Positions 22,474 to 33,006 of a DNA stretch of 64,000 bases are shown piece after piece. The stretch is from Corynespora cassiicola. Its lineage: Eukaryota; Ascomycota; Dothideomycetes; Pleosporales; Corynesporascaceae. The DNA lies in contig JAEUWY010000004.1 in the NCBI GenBank assembly GCA_022059125.1, positions 744,001-808,000 of the forward strand. The letters are read 5' to 3'. A program made the position numbers and the translations under genes. The notes beneath the pieces are model-generated. The model did no database searches and had not been told where the DNA came from. It saw nothing but the letters and a program-made list of their open reading frames with translations. The stretch's first letter is position 1, and each line of letters opens with the position of its first letter.

Positions 22474-23591
22474 GTTTGATTGGGCAGTTGGTGCATTTAA
22501 TAAACAGAGCGCACGAGTGAAGAGCAGACAATGTTCAGGGGGAAGTTGCTAGTAATATGATGCATGCATATTCGGGATGTACAGGGTGTAATTGATATCT
22601 GAGGTAAAGGAGTGAGGTTCAAAACTTGGGCAAGTCTAGCCGGGTAGGATAGGCCCGTTTCCCCCCATGTTTTGTCTAGTGTCGCACGAGTCGTGCCTAA
22701 GTGAGTAGACGTCATGTGACCAGCCTAGGGTTGTTAATCAGCGGATCTCGTATCTTGCAAATGACTGAGGCGAGTGATCAAAGCTTCGTGCGTGCAGTAC
22801 ACTAGACTCTCGTGACATTTGGCGATGTCGTGATGTAGAGCTCATCCCATAGGTCCATGACTATCATACTATCGATCAATAGATGCCCAATGTTTCGGAG
22901 AGCAAAGAAGTGAATGGTTGGGTTCCGAAAGCTAGAAGAACCGCATGATCCAGATGTATAGCCAATAATAACAAAACGAGGGGAACAGAATGTTCACGAT
23001 GTGCTTACCGCGGTAAGTCGTACTTATTTTGCAGCTCTTTCCCTTGAATTTCGGGCTCAGAGATTCAGAAGCCAAGAAAGCCTGTGCAGTAGACAATAGC
23101 CCACAAGACCGTTATGCAGATGAGATCTCGATGGAAGCCTCAAAGAACCCGGATCCGCGACTGTCAATCCTTGCGATCTCGCATATTCCAGGTGTAGAAT
23201 GCGCGATTAGGGATCTTCGATTGAGATTGCGATCGGTGAATACGGCCCTTCTCTTGTCTTGCCCTGTTTTGCCTTGTCTTGAACGATACATGTTCACCAC
23301 CGCGGTTTGTCATCCGGATCGCGTCTTTACATGTGAACTGACTGAGCGAAATACCGCGTGTGAGGCTGTGTCGATGGCGCCAGGACTTCGGATGGGATAA
23401 ATCGAGTCACCAACGAACAAGCCCAAGGAAATTCGCGCAAACCGGGCCAAGGCTACACTTCGAGTTGGAAGAAGCCACGTGTGTGTGTGGCATAGTCTGA
23501 GATATCGATGAGTTGCAGGGCTCGGTGCCATGATTTCTGAGCTCCGGGCGAGCACTCGGGCAGTCGTGCATGTCACCCCGGTCGAAAGTCG

Positions 23592-25784
23592 TGCCATGCG
23601 GCCCGGTGCAGATGGATCCAGGAACGATGATTTGCGGTGTGATTCGGCTATCGGGAAGCCAGACACGGCGCACTGCTGGACAACGTGGGCTAGCAAACAG
23701 TCTTGCCGTGGTCCCCGATCGGTCAGGGGACGGAGTCGCGAATGGTGGACACAACCTCAACCCGCATCCATTTGGCTAAAGTCAAGGTTGACTTCACATG
23801 CTCGTTGGCATGCCTCGTCCTTCCCAACGCATCCGGGTGCAGTAGCCGTCATCTCAAACGTTGAAACAAGCTTCAATTGCCGAGCAAAGTTGATCATCGC
23901 ACTCGCGAAATGGCCCTCTGCGTACTGGAATAGATTGAGGGCGAACCGCGGGTCGCGATAACTGGTACTTTCCGATTCGCCGAACGCAATTTTGTTGGAC
24001 TGCTTATCAGCTCGTGCAGGAACGCACTCCGTGGCACAAACAATCTAAACCGCGCGTCCAGGGGCGTTGCGATGTGGCGGTCAACAGAGGACGTGGTCGT
24101 GGCCGGCTGGCGGAAGATTGGCCGACAGAATGGCTGGATAAGCTGGATAAGCTGGGGTCGCTGTTGTGCTATCGCGAAAGTGACTGAAGTTGGATTAGAG
24201 TTGCAATGATCGCCGGATGGTGCAAATGTCGCGGGCATGGCTGGTCCCACATGGGAAAAATGCCTCAAGTGGGTGGCTCAGACAGTGCGGTGCCATGCAA
24301 GGTCAAGAAGAGAAAAAGAACAGAGGCGGTGATACACGGCGGGGTTCGGGTACAGTGCAAAAGTGGAAATTGTCGCATCTAGAAGGCAGACTGTGGGTAC
24401 TGGAGTGGTGAGAGGCGGGTACGCTGTTGCAGGAGCGGTATGCAGTGGCCGTGGGCGGCGGACCGGGGCCTGTGGAGCGGCGGCACGGTGCTATCGGAGG
24501 CTCCAAAACAAACAAGTCGACGAGTTTCTGTGACAATGGGCGAGCAGTACCTGGATCACCGCTGTGACGGACATGAGGGGAGAGCAGCCGAAAATCCCGA
24601 GCGTATAGCGCGTCACATCTCGGCCCCACGCAAGCAGGGCAGCCCCTCACGATCTTCGTGCTCGTGATCGTGCGCTACCTGCATGGAACTTCTTGGAGCT
24701 GCGTCGTTTTGACATCGTGACGTTTGCTAGGTCCCATGCAGTTTCTATGTCGTAATTAGACCCTTGTCGGCTGTCGCATGGCATCATATGGCGTGCAACC
24801 ACGGTAAAGCGGAACTTTGTCGCATCCTCAGCATCACGGAAATGGACAGGAGAGGCAGTCGACTGCAAACGGTGGGTCCGTGAGGCCGGCCTCAGGGCGC
24901 CGACTGGAGTCGTGGGTGTACCTGGCATGGCCTGGCGATAAGGGGGATGCAACTGGCAGCGCTTTGCAGCGGTTAGATTCGCACGGCGGCAGTCAGCCGG
25001 GGCATGAAAACTGTGTTAGTTGCAGGCCGACGCCGTCGCGAAACGGTCTAGAAACTGTGGCATTTGTTTCCTTGCATCGTGCATGTCCAAATCGGGAGCG
25101 CTGAAAAAATAGCACAGCAGCGGTGGCACGAGCGGTCGGCGCGCTACAGTCTCAGTTGGCCACGGGAGTATCCACAGCGGAGCCGTGGTTCATGGGTTCG
25201 TCATAGTCTCTCCGAATGGCATTATTGGGTTGTGTCATGGCCGGCTTCCAACAACCATGATGCTGGAGACGTGGCAAAAGCTCAGCGACTGAGGGCGCAG
25301 CCGTGCTGGGCTTTAGTCATGGTTCTGCTGGACGGGCCCAAGGCCGAGCACTAAGGGACATGGAATTTTGAAGCTTCACCACCTCCCTCGTGTGCCGGTC
25401 CCGTTATCAGAGGCATGGCCATCCATGGAGGTTCAAATCAGGGCCACGGCATTGGTGAAGCATGGCTGACGGCAGGGTGCTCAGCTGCGCGATGCTCGAA
25501 GCGGACTGGGCGGTCGCGTTGCCCCTGACTTCTCGTGGCTTTCCCCAGACTTCATATGGCCGGGCTGGATTCAGGCGGTGTGGAGAAGATGAAAATGGCT
25601 CATGGGGCTAGGCTGGATCCATGCCCACCCCTACCGAGCGCCGTAACAGCCGCCAATTACGCCGCCACGGTTGGGTGAGATCGTGATGCATGGCACCGCA
25701 TAACCATCGGTGCCCGTGTTGCACTTATCGGGGTCTGCGATTCGTGCTGTTTCTCGTGGTTGCGGTGTGCCTGTCGCATGGCTG
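23592..25784. repeat. Cluster of GCATGGC heptamers
   Basis: By eye GCATGGC (either strand) occurs near 23592, 24235, 24292, 24776, 24925, 25411, 25459, 25687 and 25777, with another near 26858. That is far above the roughly one per 8 kb expected and seen elsewhere in the window. Two copies extend to GCATGGCACCGCA in opposite orientation (about 24286 and 25687). Confidence 0.5.
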
Positions 25785-25793
25785 CCACGGCAG

Positions 25794-25800
25794 TATAAAT
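25794..25800 (+). promoter_or_regulatory. Strong TATA box
   Basis: A TATAAAT box sits 192 bp upstream of the small ORF at 25986. It is followed by a C/T/A-rich stretch resembling a fungal 5' leader. It is the best evidence that a transcript starts near 25,830. Confidence 0.5.
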
Positions 25801-25985
25801 GCAGCTCGACGGCCTCCTCGAAGCAGCAGCCATCAACACTCTCCAAGACAGCAAGCTGCATACTCGAGCCTGTTAGCACGCATCTGTACTCTTTGCAAGA
25901 CGGGACCACCGCCAGAGAACTATATCCGCCACTCCACTCCGTAGCCTCAACCTCGAACGTCACTTGTCACTTGCCACTCGTCATC

Positions 25986-26318
25986 ATGCCTTACGTTCCC
26001 TTCAACACCACTCCTTCTCCCTCGTCTTCTCCCAAGTCCACTGCCGCCACGCCTTCCATAGTTCTCAGTCCCGCACAGGGTATACTAGATCGCTCAGACC
26101 AAAGCCTCGCTTCTAATCCCACAACAGGCAGTAAATCACAACGGGAGCTGTACAAGTCCCAGGAGGACGCGGCGTCGCAGTACCGCACGCGCTACGCGCA
26201 GTACCTCGCAGCCACCTTCAACATGTCACTCCAGGCGGCCTTGGCCGAGGCTGACACGCAGCTCGCACCTCGCCGGTCGTCAGAAGTCTCCGAGGCGGAA
26301 GCCATGAGGATAAGCTGA
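25986..26318 (+). CDS. Small hypothetical protein, Ser/Pro-rich N-terminus
   Basis: This is a single-exon frame of 110 residues. The start is ATG at 25986, preceded by TCATC and a leader starting from a TATAAAT box. The first 60 residues are Ser/Thr/Pro-rich and probably disordered. The second half (about 65-95) is helical with a SQYRTRYAQYLAATFNMSLQAALAEA segment shape that looks amphipathic (shown here only as its overall pattern). There is no signal peptide, membrane helix or cysteine. I do not recognise the family. Support is promoter layout plus protein-like composition. It could instead be a non-coding transcript. Confidence 0.5.
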   Translation: MPYVPFNTTPSPSSSPKSTAATPSIVLSPAQGILDRSDQSLASNPTTGSKSQRELYKSQEDAASQYRTRYAQYLAATFNMSLQAALAEADTQLAPRRSSEVSEAEAMRIS

Positions 26319-27844
26319 GGCCGCGCTCGCTCACGCGCCTGGTGGAACACGGTCTCACGTGGGCAGCACGGCAGGCCCAGTCTCGGCCCGTTGCCGGCAG
26401 CTCCTTGGAGGAGAAGGTTTTCCATCGGAGGCGGGGTGTCGACAAGGACAGTGGGGAGATGATACGACTTGATGATTCTGCATTCGAAAAGGGGTTAAGC
26501 TGATGTGGGTAACATGCATCAGGCGGGAGTTGGAAACTCATGGCGTTTTCTTGGACAATACAATACCTTGCTCTCGTTCGTGCCTCTGGTTGATTGATTA
26601 CGACGACTGTCGACTGCTGCCGTGCCGCTGATGCTGACGATGCAGCCCTGAGCAGGGCCATTCCAAGGATGCCGCAAGGTAGCGCCTCTTGGCACTAGCC
26701 CAATCGGGACGGCCGCCACGATATCCTCGGCTCAGCCTCTCGGTTCAGCCTCTGCTGCTATCGATAATACACAGCCTTCGTCCAGCACGAGAAGGCGCGA
26801 CTCGGATCGGGCGAACCATTTTGCCTCGTGCCGACGTCTTGCGAACTGCACTCGGCCAGCCATGCCCATATCCCCCCATGCCACGCCCTCTGCCCTGCGC
26901 TCGAGCGCCCGGAAAAGTCTTCCAGAATGCGCCGAAGCCCGCCTCGCCTCCCTGGCGCACACAAGCCTCACCCATGCCACCAACAAATCGGACTGGAGGA
27001 CAGGCGTCCCGCATCGAGGCGTTCGCTTCTCGGCGCTGCACCCATCGGATCACGATATCTATCCTTATCGGTTGGAGCTCGTTTCACTGTGTGGAGCAAC
27101 TGCCGCTAGCGTTCGATTGTTCAAAGACGGTATTCCGAACCTCTTGGCTGCCCAAAAGCGACCGTTTTGTTGAGCCTCCGCTTACAAAGGCCGATCATCA
27201 CCAATCTGACCCCAGTTCTCAGTACTACAAGAGTACTGACTCATGCGCACGTGGTCTGAAACAAGCCTGTCTAACCGTCTAGTATATCCGCAATAGCTGA
27301 GGACCTGGGCGATCATCCAACAATTTCCTCCAACCAGGCGCCTCCTACGCACGCCTGCCAACCCCCAAGCCCTCTCGGCGCGGTGGCTGTGTGGCTCTTG
27401 TTCGATGCAGAAATCCTGGAAGAACAAAGAACGTCTTGGACCCGTAAGCCAAGAGTTCGTGGCCATTGGCCACTGTGGCCGTGGCATGTGTAGAGGGCGA
27501 GGCCGTGAGTGAGCAATCCTCTCACCTTTCCGCGCGCTCCCGCTGTGCTCACCATCTTCAGCTTCTGCGTTTGCTGGCGTGCGTCTGTTGTGTCCCCAGA
27601 CGCAGCAAAACGTGGGATGGTGCAGCGAGATTGCTACGTGCCTTGCTCAAGCCAGCCAGTAGAAGTGAGGCGCGACTGGGAATACCAAGCCGTCTCCACG
27701 CTTGGGTAGACCCACGTAGCACCCTAGCGTGCGTGACCCCGCGCCGTCTTGGGAGCACAAACGGCTATAACTTCTCCTCGCGATCCCCCCGATTCCACCT
27801 TCTTTCTTCACTACAACACTTCCTTGTGTTCTGCTCTATATTGA
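26319..27844. other. Long upstream region of the ENA-type ATPase
   Basis: This 1.5-kb stretch has no supported gene. Open frames overlap on both strands without domains. It is C/T-rich near the right end, as expected for a fungal 5' leader. A long regulatory region is typical of salt- and pH-controlled ENA genes, but no site is proven here. Confidence 0.5.
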
Positions 27845-30800
27845 ATGGGTGAAACCGTACTGCCTTGTGTCGAGGAGACGTCTCCTCAGGAAACCGAACC
27901 CCCTATAGGTGCTTATAATGGGCATTCGAAATCACACCAACCACAACACAAGCAAGTGCAGCCGAGAGTAAGAGGCGACGGTTCCCCGACCTCACTCGAT
28001 GCACCCCACACTCTCACACCAGCGCAAGTCGCGCAGGAATTGGGAGTCGACATCCAGTGAGATTTTTGTGAGCCTTTGTGCTCGACGTCAAGACTAATCC
28101 CCGTGCAGTCATGGACTCAGCGTTGCCGAAGCGGCATCTCGCCTTCAGCTCTATGGGCCTAACAAGGTTAAGGGAGCTGAAGGGTTATCCCTGTGGGAGA
28201 TTCTCTTGAGGCAGGTCTCGAACAGTCTCACTCTCGTATGTGAACTCTGCTCCTCCCTCCTTCCCACCTCACAAGTCTGCCTGCACTTCGCCAACATGCA
28301 GCCCTATCCAGAACCAGCCCATGGGAGCTTCAGGCTCATGCATCTTGCATCAACCAATACCCAAAGATCTTTGCGATCCAAGTTGAGGTGACTGCATTTT
28401 CATGCTGTTCGGGATATCTGTACATGGGAATGCCGAGGCTTTCATGTCTTGCGCACATACTCATCCTCTACAGGTCCTCGTAATTACCATGGGATTAAGT
28501 TTCGGTATCGATGATTACATCGAAGGTGGCGTTATTAGTGCCGTCATTCTCCTCAACATCGTCGTCGGGTAAGGCCACCGCGCCTCTCTTGTCGTCATTC
28601 ATGCATGTTAACTTGTCCGTCCAGATTCGTGCAGGACTACAAAGCAGAGAAGACCATCCAGTCCCTCAAGAAGCTTACTGCGCCTGAATCGAATGTACTC
28701 CGCGATGGCAATCTCGAAAAGATCAAGGCGGTTGACCTGGTTCCGGGAGACATTGTCTCCCTGAACGTAGGCAGCATCGTGCCTGCTGATGTTCGATTGA
28801 TTGACAGCATGAACGCTTATACCGATGAGGCATTCCTCACGGGAGAATCTCTCCCTGTAGAGAAGACGCCTCTCATCACCTTTGATGATGAGAATCTACC
28901 CACTGGTGACCGTACGAACCTGGCGTTTTCTGGCTCCGAGATGAAGTCAGGCCGCTGCACGGGTATCGTCGTCGCCACCGCCATGGAAACCGAAGTCGGA
29001 AAGATCGCCCACATGCTCCGCCAGAAGGACGACACTCCCAAGGATGAAAGCCTCCTCGTTCGAATTGCGAAGAAGTTTGTCCAGGGCGTGAAGACCATTC
29101 TCGGACTTGTCGGCACTCCACTTCAAATCACCCTGAGCAAGTTCGCTCTCCTACTCTTCGGCCTCGCCATCCTTCTCGCCATCATCGTCTTCTCCGCAAG
29201 CGAATGGCAAGTCGGTGGCGAGGTCCTCATCTATGGAATCTGCGTTGCTGTTGCCGTGATCCCCGAGTCGCTCATCGCTGTCCTTACCATCACCATCGCC
29301 GTTGGCGCCAAGGCAATGGCCAGGTCCAATGTCATTATCCGTGTCTCCTCAGCCATTGAGGCCGTCGGTGGTGTTACCAACATTTGTTCCGACAAGACCG
29401 GAACTCTAACCCAAGGCCGAATGATCACTCGTAGAGCAATGATACCAGGTGTTGGTACCCTGTCCATTGAGGATACTACCGATCCTTACGACCCAGGCAG
29501 TGGATTTGTCACCTTAGATGGTGACAGGCTGCCGCTGGGCGCATACACCCCCAGCTCTGTCTTGACCAGATTCCTTCGCACAATCGCTCTCTGCAATCTT
29601 TCCAAGATTGAACCCGCCGTCGGCACTCCTTCGGCTGGTGCTTTCTCTAGTGGTCGCAAAGAAGCTAACGACCGTGTTCTCGATACTGATCGCGATACCA
29701 TTTCCACTGATCAGACCACGCGTCCCCCCACTGCTTCCAGCGAGCTCGAAAGCCGCCCCTGGAAAGCATATGGAGAACCTACGGAAATCGCGCTTCATGT
29801 TCTAGCCATGCGCTTCAACATGGGCCGCGAGAATCTGCTGGACACTCTTGATATCACCCACGCCGCTGAGTTTCCTTTCGACTCCACCGTCAAGAAGATG
29901 ACGGTCGTGTACAAGGATAACGAAGCCAACCATCTCGATGTGTACACTAAGGGAGCGACCGAGTTTGTCCTCCCCGTGCTCAACATCTCTGAGGCCGAAA
30001 AGAACAAGATTCTTGAGGCTGCCGAGACCATGGCACTGGATGGTCTCCGTGTCCTTTGCATCGCTCACAAGAACTTGCCCGTCGGTGCTGATCTTAGCGA
30101 GAGAGGTGAAGTTGAGCACAACCTCAACTACATTGGTCTCGTCGCCATCTATGATCCACCTCGTCTCGAAACCAAGGGCGCCGTCCGTGAATGCCAGATT
30201 GCTGGCATCACCGTGCATATGCTTACTGGTGACCACCCCGGAACCGCCATGGCCATTGCCCGCGAAGTGGGCATTCTCGATGCCACGGCCCCAAGCACAG
30301 GCTCCGGTTCAGCTGTGATGCTCGCCAAGGACTTTGACCAACTAAGCAACGAAGAAATCGACCGCATGGAGACCCTGCCCTTGGTTGTTGCCAGGTGCAG
30401 CCCATCGACCAAGGTCAAGATGGTTTCCGCTCTCCATCGCCGAAAGCGCTTCTGCGTCATGACTGGTGACGGTGTCAACGACTCCCCGGCATTGAAGAAT
30501 GCCGATGTGGGAATGGCCATGGGTACCGGAAGCGACGTCGCCAAGGACGCTGCAAAGATGGTACTCACCGACGACAACTTTGCCTCCATCGTGAAGGCCG
30601 TCGAGGAAGGCCGTCGTCTGTTCGACAACATCCAGAAATTCTTGATGCATCTTCTCATCTCCAACATCGCCCAAGTCATCCTCCTCCTGATCGGTCTCGC
30701 ATTCAAGGACAACGATGACCACTCCATCTTCCCACTGTCCCCCATCGAAATTCTTTGGGTTAACCTGATCACCTCCTCCTTCCTGGCCATCGGCCTCGGC

Positions 30801-31442
30801 CTCGAGGAGTCCCAGACCGACAGCATGTTCCGCCCGCCTCACGACCTCAAGGTCGGAGTCTTCACCAAGGAGCTCATCGTCGACAAGTTCATCTACGGCT
30901 TCTTCATGGGCTCCCTGTGCCTCATGTCCTTCTCTCTTGTCGCCTACGCCGGCCCCGGTGGCGGCAACCTGGGCTCCGGCTGCAACGAAGGCTACAACGA
31001 CACATGCGAGATTGTGTTCCGCGCGCGCGCCACCACGTACGCGACCATCACGTTGCTCCTCCTCATCACCGCCTGGGAGGTGAAGCACTTCTCGCGCTCG
31101 CTGTTCAACCTGTACCCCGACTCGTCATTCCCGCGCGGCCTCTCCGTGTTCCCGACCGTCTGGCGCAACCGCTTCCTCTTCTGGGCCGTCACAGCTGGCT
31201 TCTCCATCATGTTCGCCATCGTCTATCTCCCGGTCATAAACCGCGAGGTGTTCAAGCATGGCGCCATTACTTGGGAGTGGGGCGTTGCGTTTGGCGCTTG
31301 CGTCATCTATGTCGCAGCGATTGAGTCGTGGAAGGCTATTAAGAGGCGCTTTGGCATCGGTAGCGGGAAGCACCGCGTCCTCAGCCGCGAGGACGCTGAG
31401 ATGAGGGCAGGCTTTGGCCATGCTCCCATGCTCGAGAAGTAA
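27845..31442 (+). CDS. ENA: ENA-type P-type ATPase (Na+/K+ efflux)
   Basis: Four exons (27845-28056, 28109-28235, 28474-28568, 28625-31442) give 1083 residues. An N-terminal cation-ATPase domain (HGLSVAEAASRL, GPNKV) precedes M1-M2. The actuator loop has TGES at about residue 217. M4 has the IPESL motif seen in fungal ENA (type IID) pumps rather than the PEGL of Ca2+ pumps. The phosphorylated aspartate is D401 in CSDKTGTLTQG, and the hinge is MTGDGVNDSPALKNADVGMAMG in shape. Several membrane helices follow to the C-terminus. ENA pumps export Na+ (and often K+ or Li+) across the plasma membrane with ATP, giving tolerance to salt and high pH. Intron 2 is unusually long (238 bp). Which ion dominates cannot be told. 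Confidence 0.93.
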
Positions 31443-31891
31443 ACGCGGCGTAAGCCGTCGTTTGGGGGAGTAGCACGCCGTGTGCGGATGGGGAACTAAA
31501 TTGTCAACAAGAAGGGGGAAAGAAACCTACCCTTGGTAACGATACCCCACACCCCTGAGTCTCGATATCCACAACGATTATCGACAACAGGGGGCTTGGT
31601 GTTTGTTTTTTCATGTTTGGTATCCCGGATTTCCCGGGGTCGCGATCTCGCATCCAACATGCGGTCGGTCCTACCTTTTTTGCAGTCATCGCCTTTTCTC
31701 TGCATTTTTTTGGATCGACCCGTGGTCTGTCGTTCTTGCCACGCCATCTTTGTTTGCTCTCATCGCTTTCGCGTTTGTTAGTCTGCCAGAAATCCAACTT
31801 GAGTCGCTCCTTTCCGAAAAGAAAAAAAAACAATCTGGGCTTTGAAGTGATGTTTTTGTATATGTCAGACATATCGGTCTATCTAACCCAT
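31443..31891. other. 3' spacer between convergent genes
   Basis: This stretch is T-rich on +, with an A run near 31,820. It lies between the ENA stop and the stop of the small - strand gene, so it holds two convergent 3' ends. No gene is supported. Confidence 0.5.
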
Positions 31892-32285
31892 CTAATGGAA
31901 CGCAGTCTGCACCCCACCCCCCTCCTTCCCCTCCACGCCCTCGCACCCGGAATTCACATTTCCCCGACTGCTGTCGTCCTGGATCCCCACATCCCGCTTC
32001 ATCATCTCGTGCACCCCATCCACGCTCTCGAATCGCTCGCGCCGGTCAAAGTCCCCGTGCGCGAGCTGCTTGACGGGCTTCGTGACCGCCTCTTTGGCCT
32101 TGTGTAGCGTGCTGGTCGGGGGCTTGCTGTGGTCTGGAGAAAGCGCGTTAGTGGGTTGTCGCATACGAAAGGCGAGATGGTGAGATGTGGTGGAGTGGAG
32201 GGGGCGACGCACTGTCTGCCGAGTCGAGGGCGGTGCGGCCTTGGGACATTTGCTCGGGGAGGGATTCGTTGGGGCGGTTGCTCAT
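31892..32285 (-). CDS. Small two-exon hypothetical gene (104 aa)
   Basis: Exon 1 runs 32285-32213 and exon 2 runs 32133-31892 on the - strand, with a 79-bp intron (GTGCGT..CTCCAG). The joined frame gives 104 residues, starting MSNRPNESLPEQMSQGRTAL and ending TAFH before a TAG. The middle is a charged helical segment (LHKAKEAVTKPVKQL, then HGDFDRRERFESVDGVHEMM). The end is Gly/Glu-rich. No signal peptide, membrane segment or cysteine cluster is seen. The exon 1 start has a good context (CAAAATGAGC). I do not recognise the family. It would be easy to miss because exon 1 is only 73 bp. It lies convergent to ENA and downstream of TRA1. Confidence 0.7.
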
Positions 32286-33006
32286 TTTGGCGGGCGAGGG
32301 CGTGGTTGATGGTTAGGCTTGGTGGATGGGGTGGATGGGCTGGTTTCGCGCGGTGGGGGGTAGCTTGTGGGTGTAGGTGAGGGAGGTGGTTTGGAAGGAT
32401 TCGCGACGTCATGATCGTCCTGGGCGGTGTTGGAGTGGACGTCATGTCGAAGTTTGGGGTGGTGTTGTCGCATGCTGGATCTGGCCAGGTTCGCGATCCT
32501 ATGGCACTGTAGGTGGCTGCCGAGATGCCGGTCGTGTGAAGCACATTGGGTTAATTTGAACCTGGGAGTTTGAATACACTATCGCACTTCGACATCCACA
32601 CCTCATTTCAGAGGGGTGTTATATCACAAAGGACTGGGAGGTCCAAAAAGCTCAAGTAAAACACACAAGGATCGGCCCCAAACATGATCCGGTTCACACC
32701 TCACTGAGTCATCTGAACATATTTGTGATTCCACATTCCATTCGCGCTATATAAAATACATGCCCACCCGCTAAAACATACACATCACGTATCCCGTCCC
32801 AATACCCCCCAAACTCCCCAGCGCCATGCAGGAGTGAAAACCCAAAGCAAAGAAAAATAAAGGCAATGAACGTGCACCAAAACACCAAACATGCTTTGAT
32901 TCCCCCCGCCCCGCCAAATACGATATTTCGAATTGACCTCTTTCCAATACTCCCAAGTAGTCCCCCAAAACTCCCGTGCTCACAAAAGCATTCTCCCTTT
33001 CCTCTC
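32286..33006. other. TRA1 3' region and small-gene promoter
   Basis: No gene is supported. It holds the 3' end of TRA1 (- strand) and the upstream region of the small gene at 31892-32285. A/C-rich on +, with no recognised motif. Confidence 0.4.

Larger units (their letters stand above)
22474..25985. other. 3.5-kb gene-poor region with GCATGGC clusters
   Basis: No gene is supported, although GC content near 52 percent leaves many short open frames. The right-hand part, 23.6-25.8 kb, contains an unusual density of the heptamer GCATGGC on both strands and more generally of CATGG. A strong TATA box at 25794 starts the next transcription unit. The region could be a large control region or a non-coding RNA locus. 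Confidence 0.45.

Noticed and set aside
25430..25441. GGTTCAAATC resembling a tRNA B box
   Set aside because: No matching A box, acceptor stem or cloverleaf can be folded around it.
26688..27453. GCCAAG/CTTGGC motifs upstream of ENA (26688, 27143, 27448), like PacC sites
   Set aside because: The six-base GCCARG consensus is expected about once per kb by chance, so three hits in 1.2 kb are not evidence.
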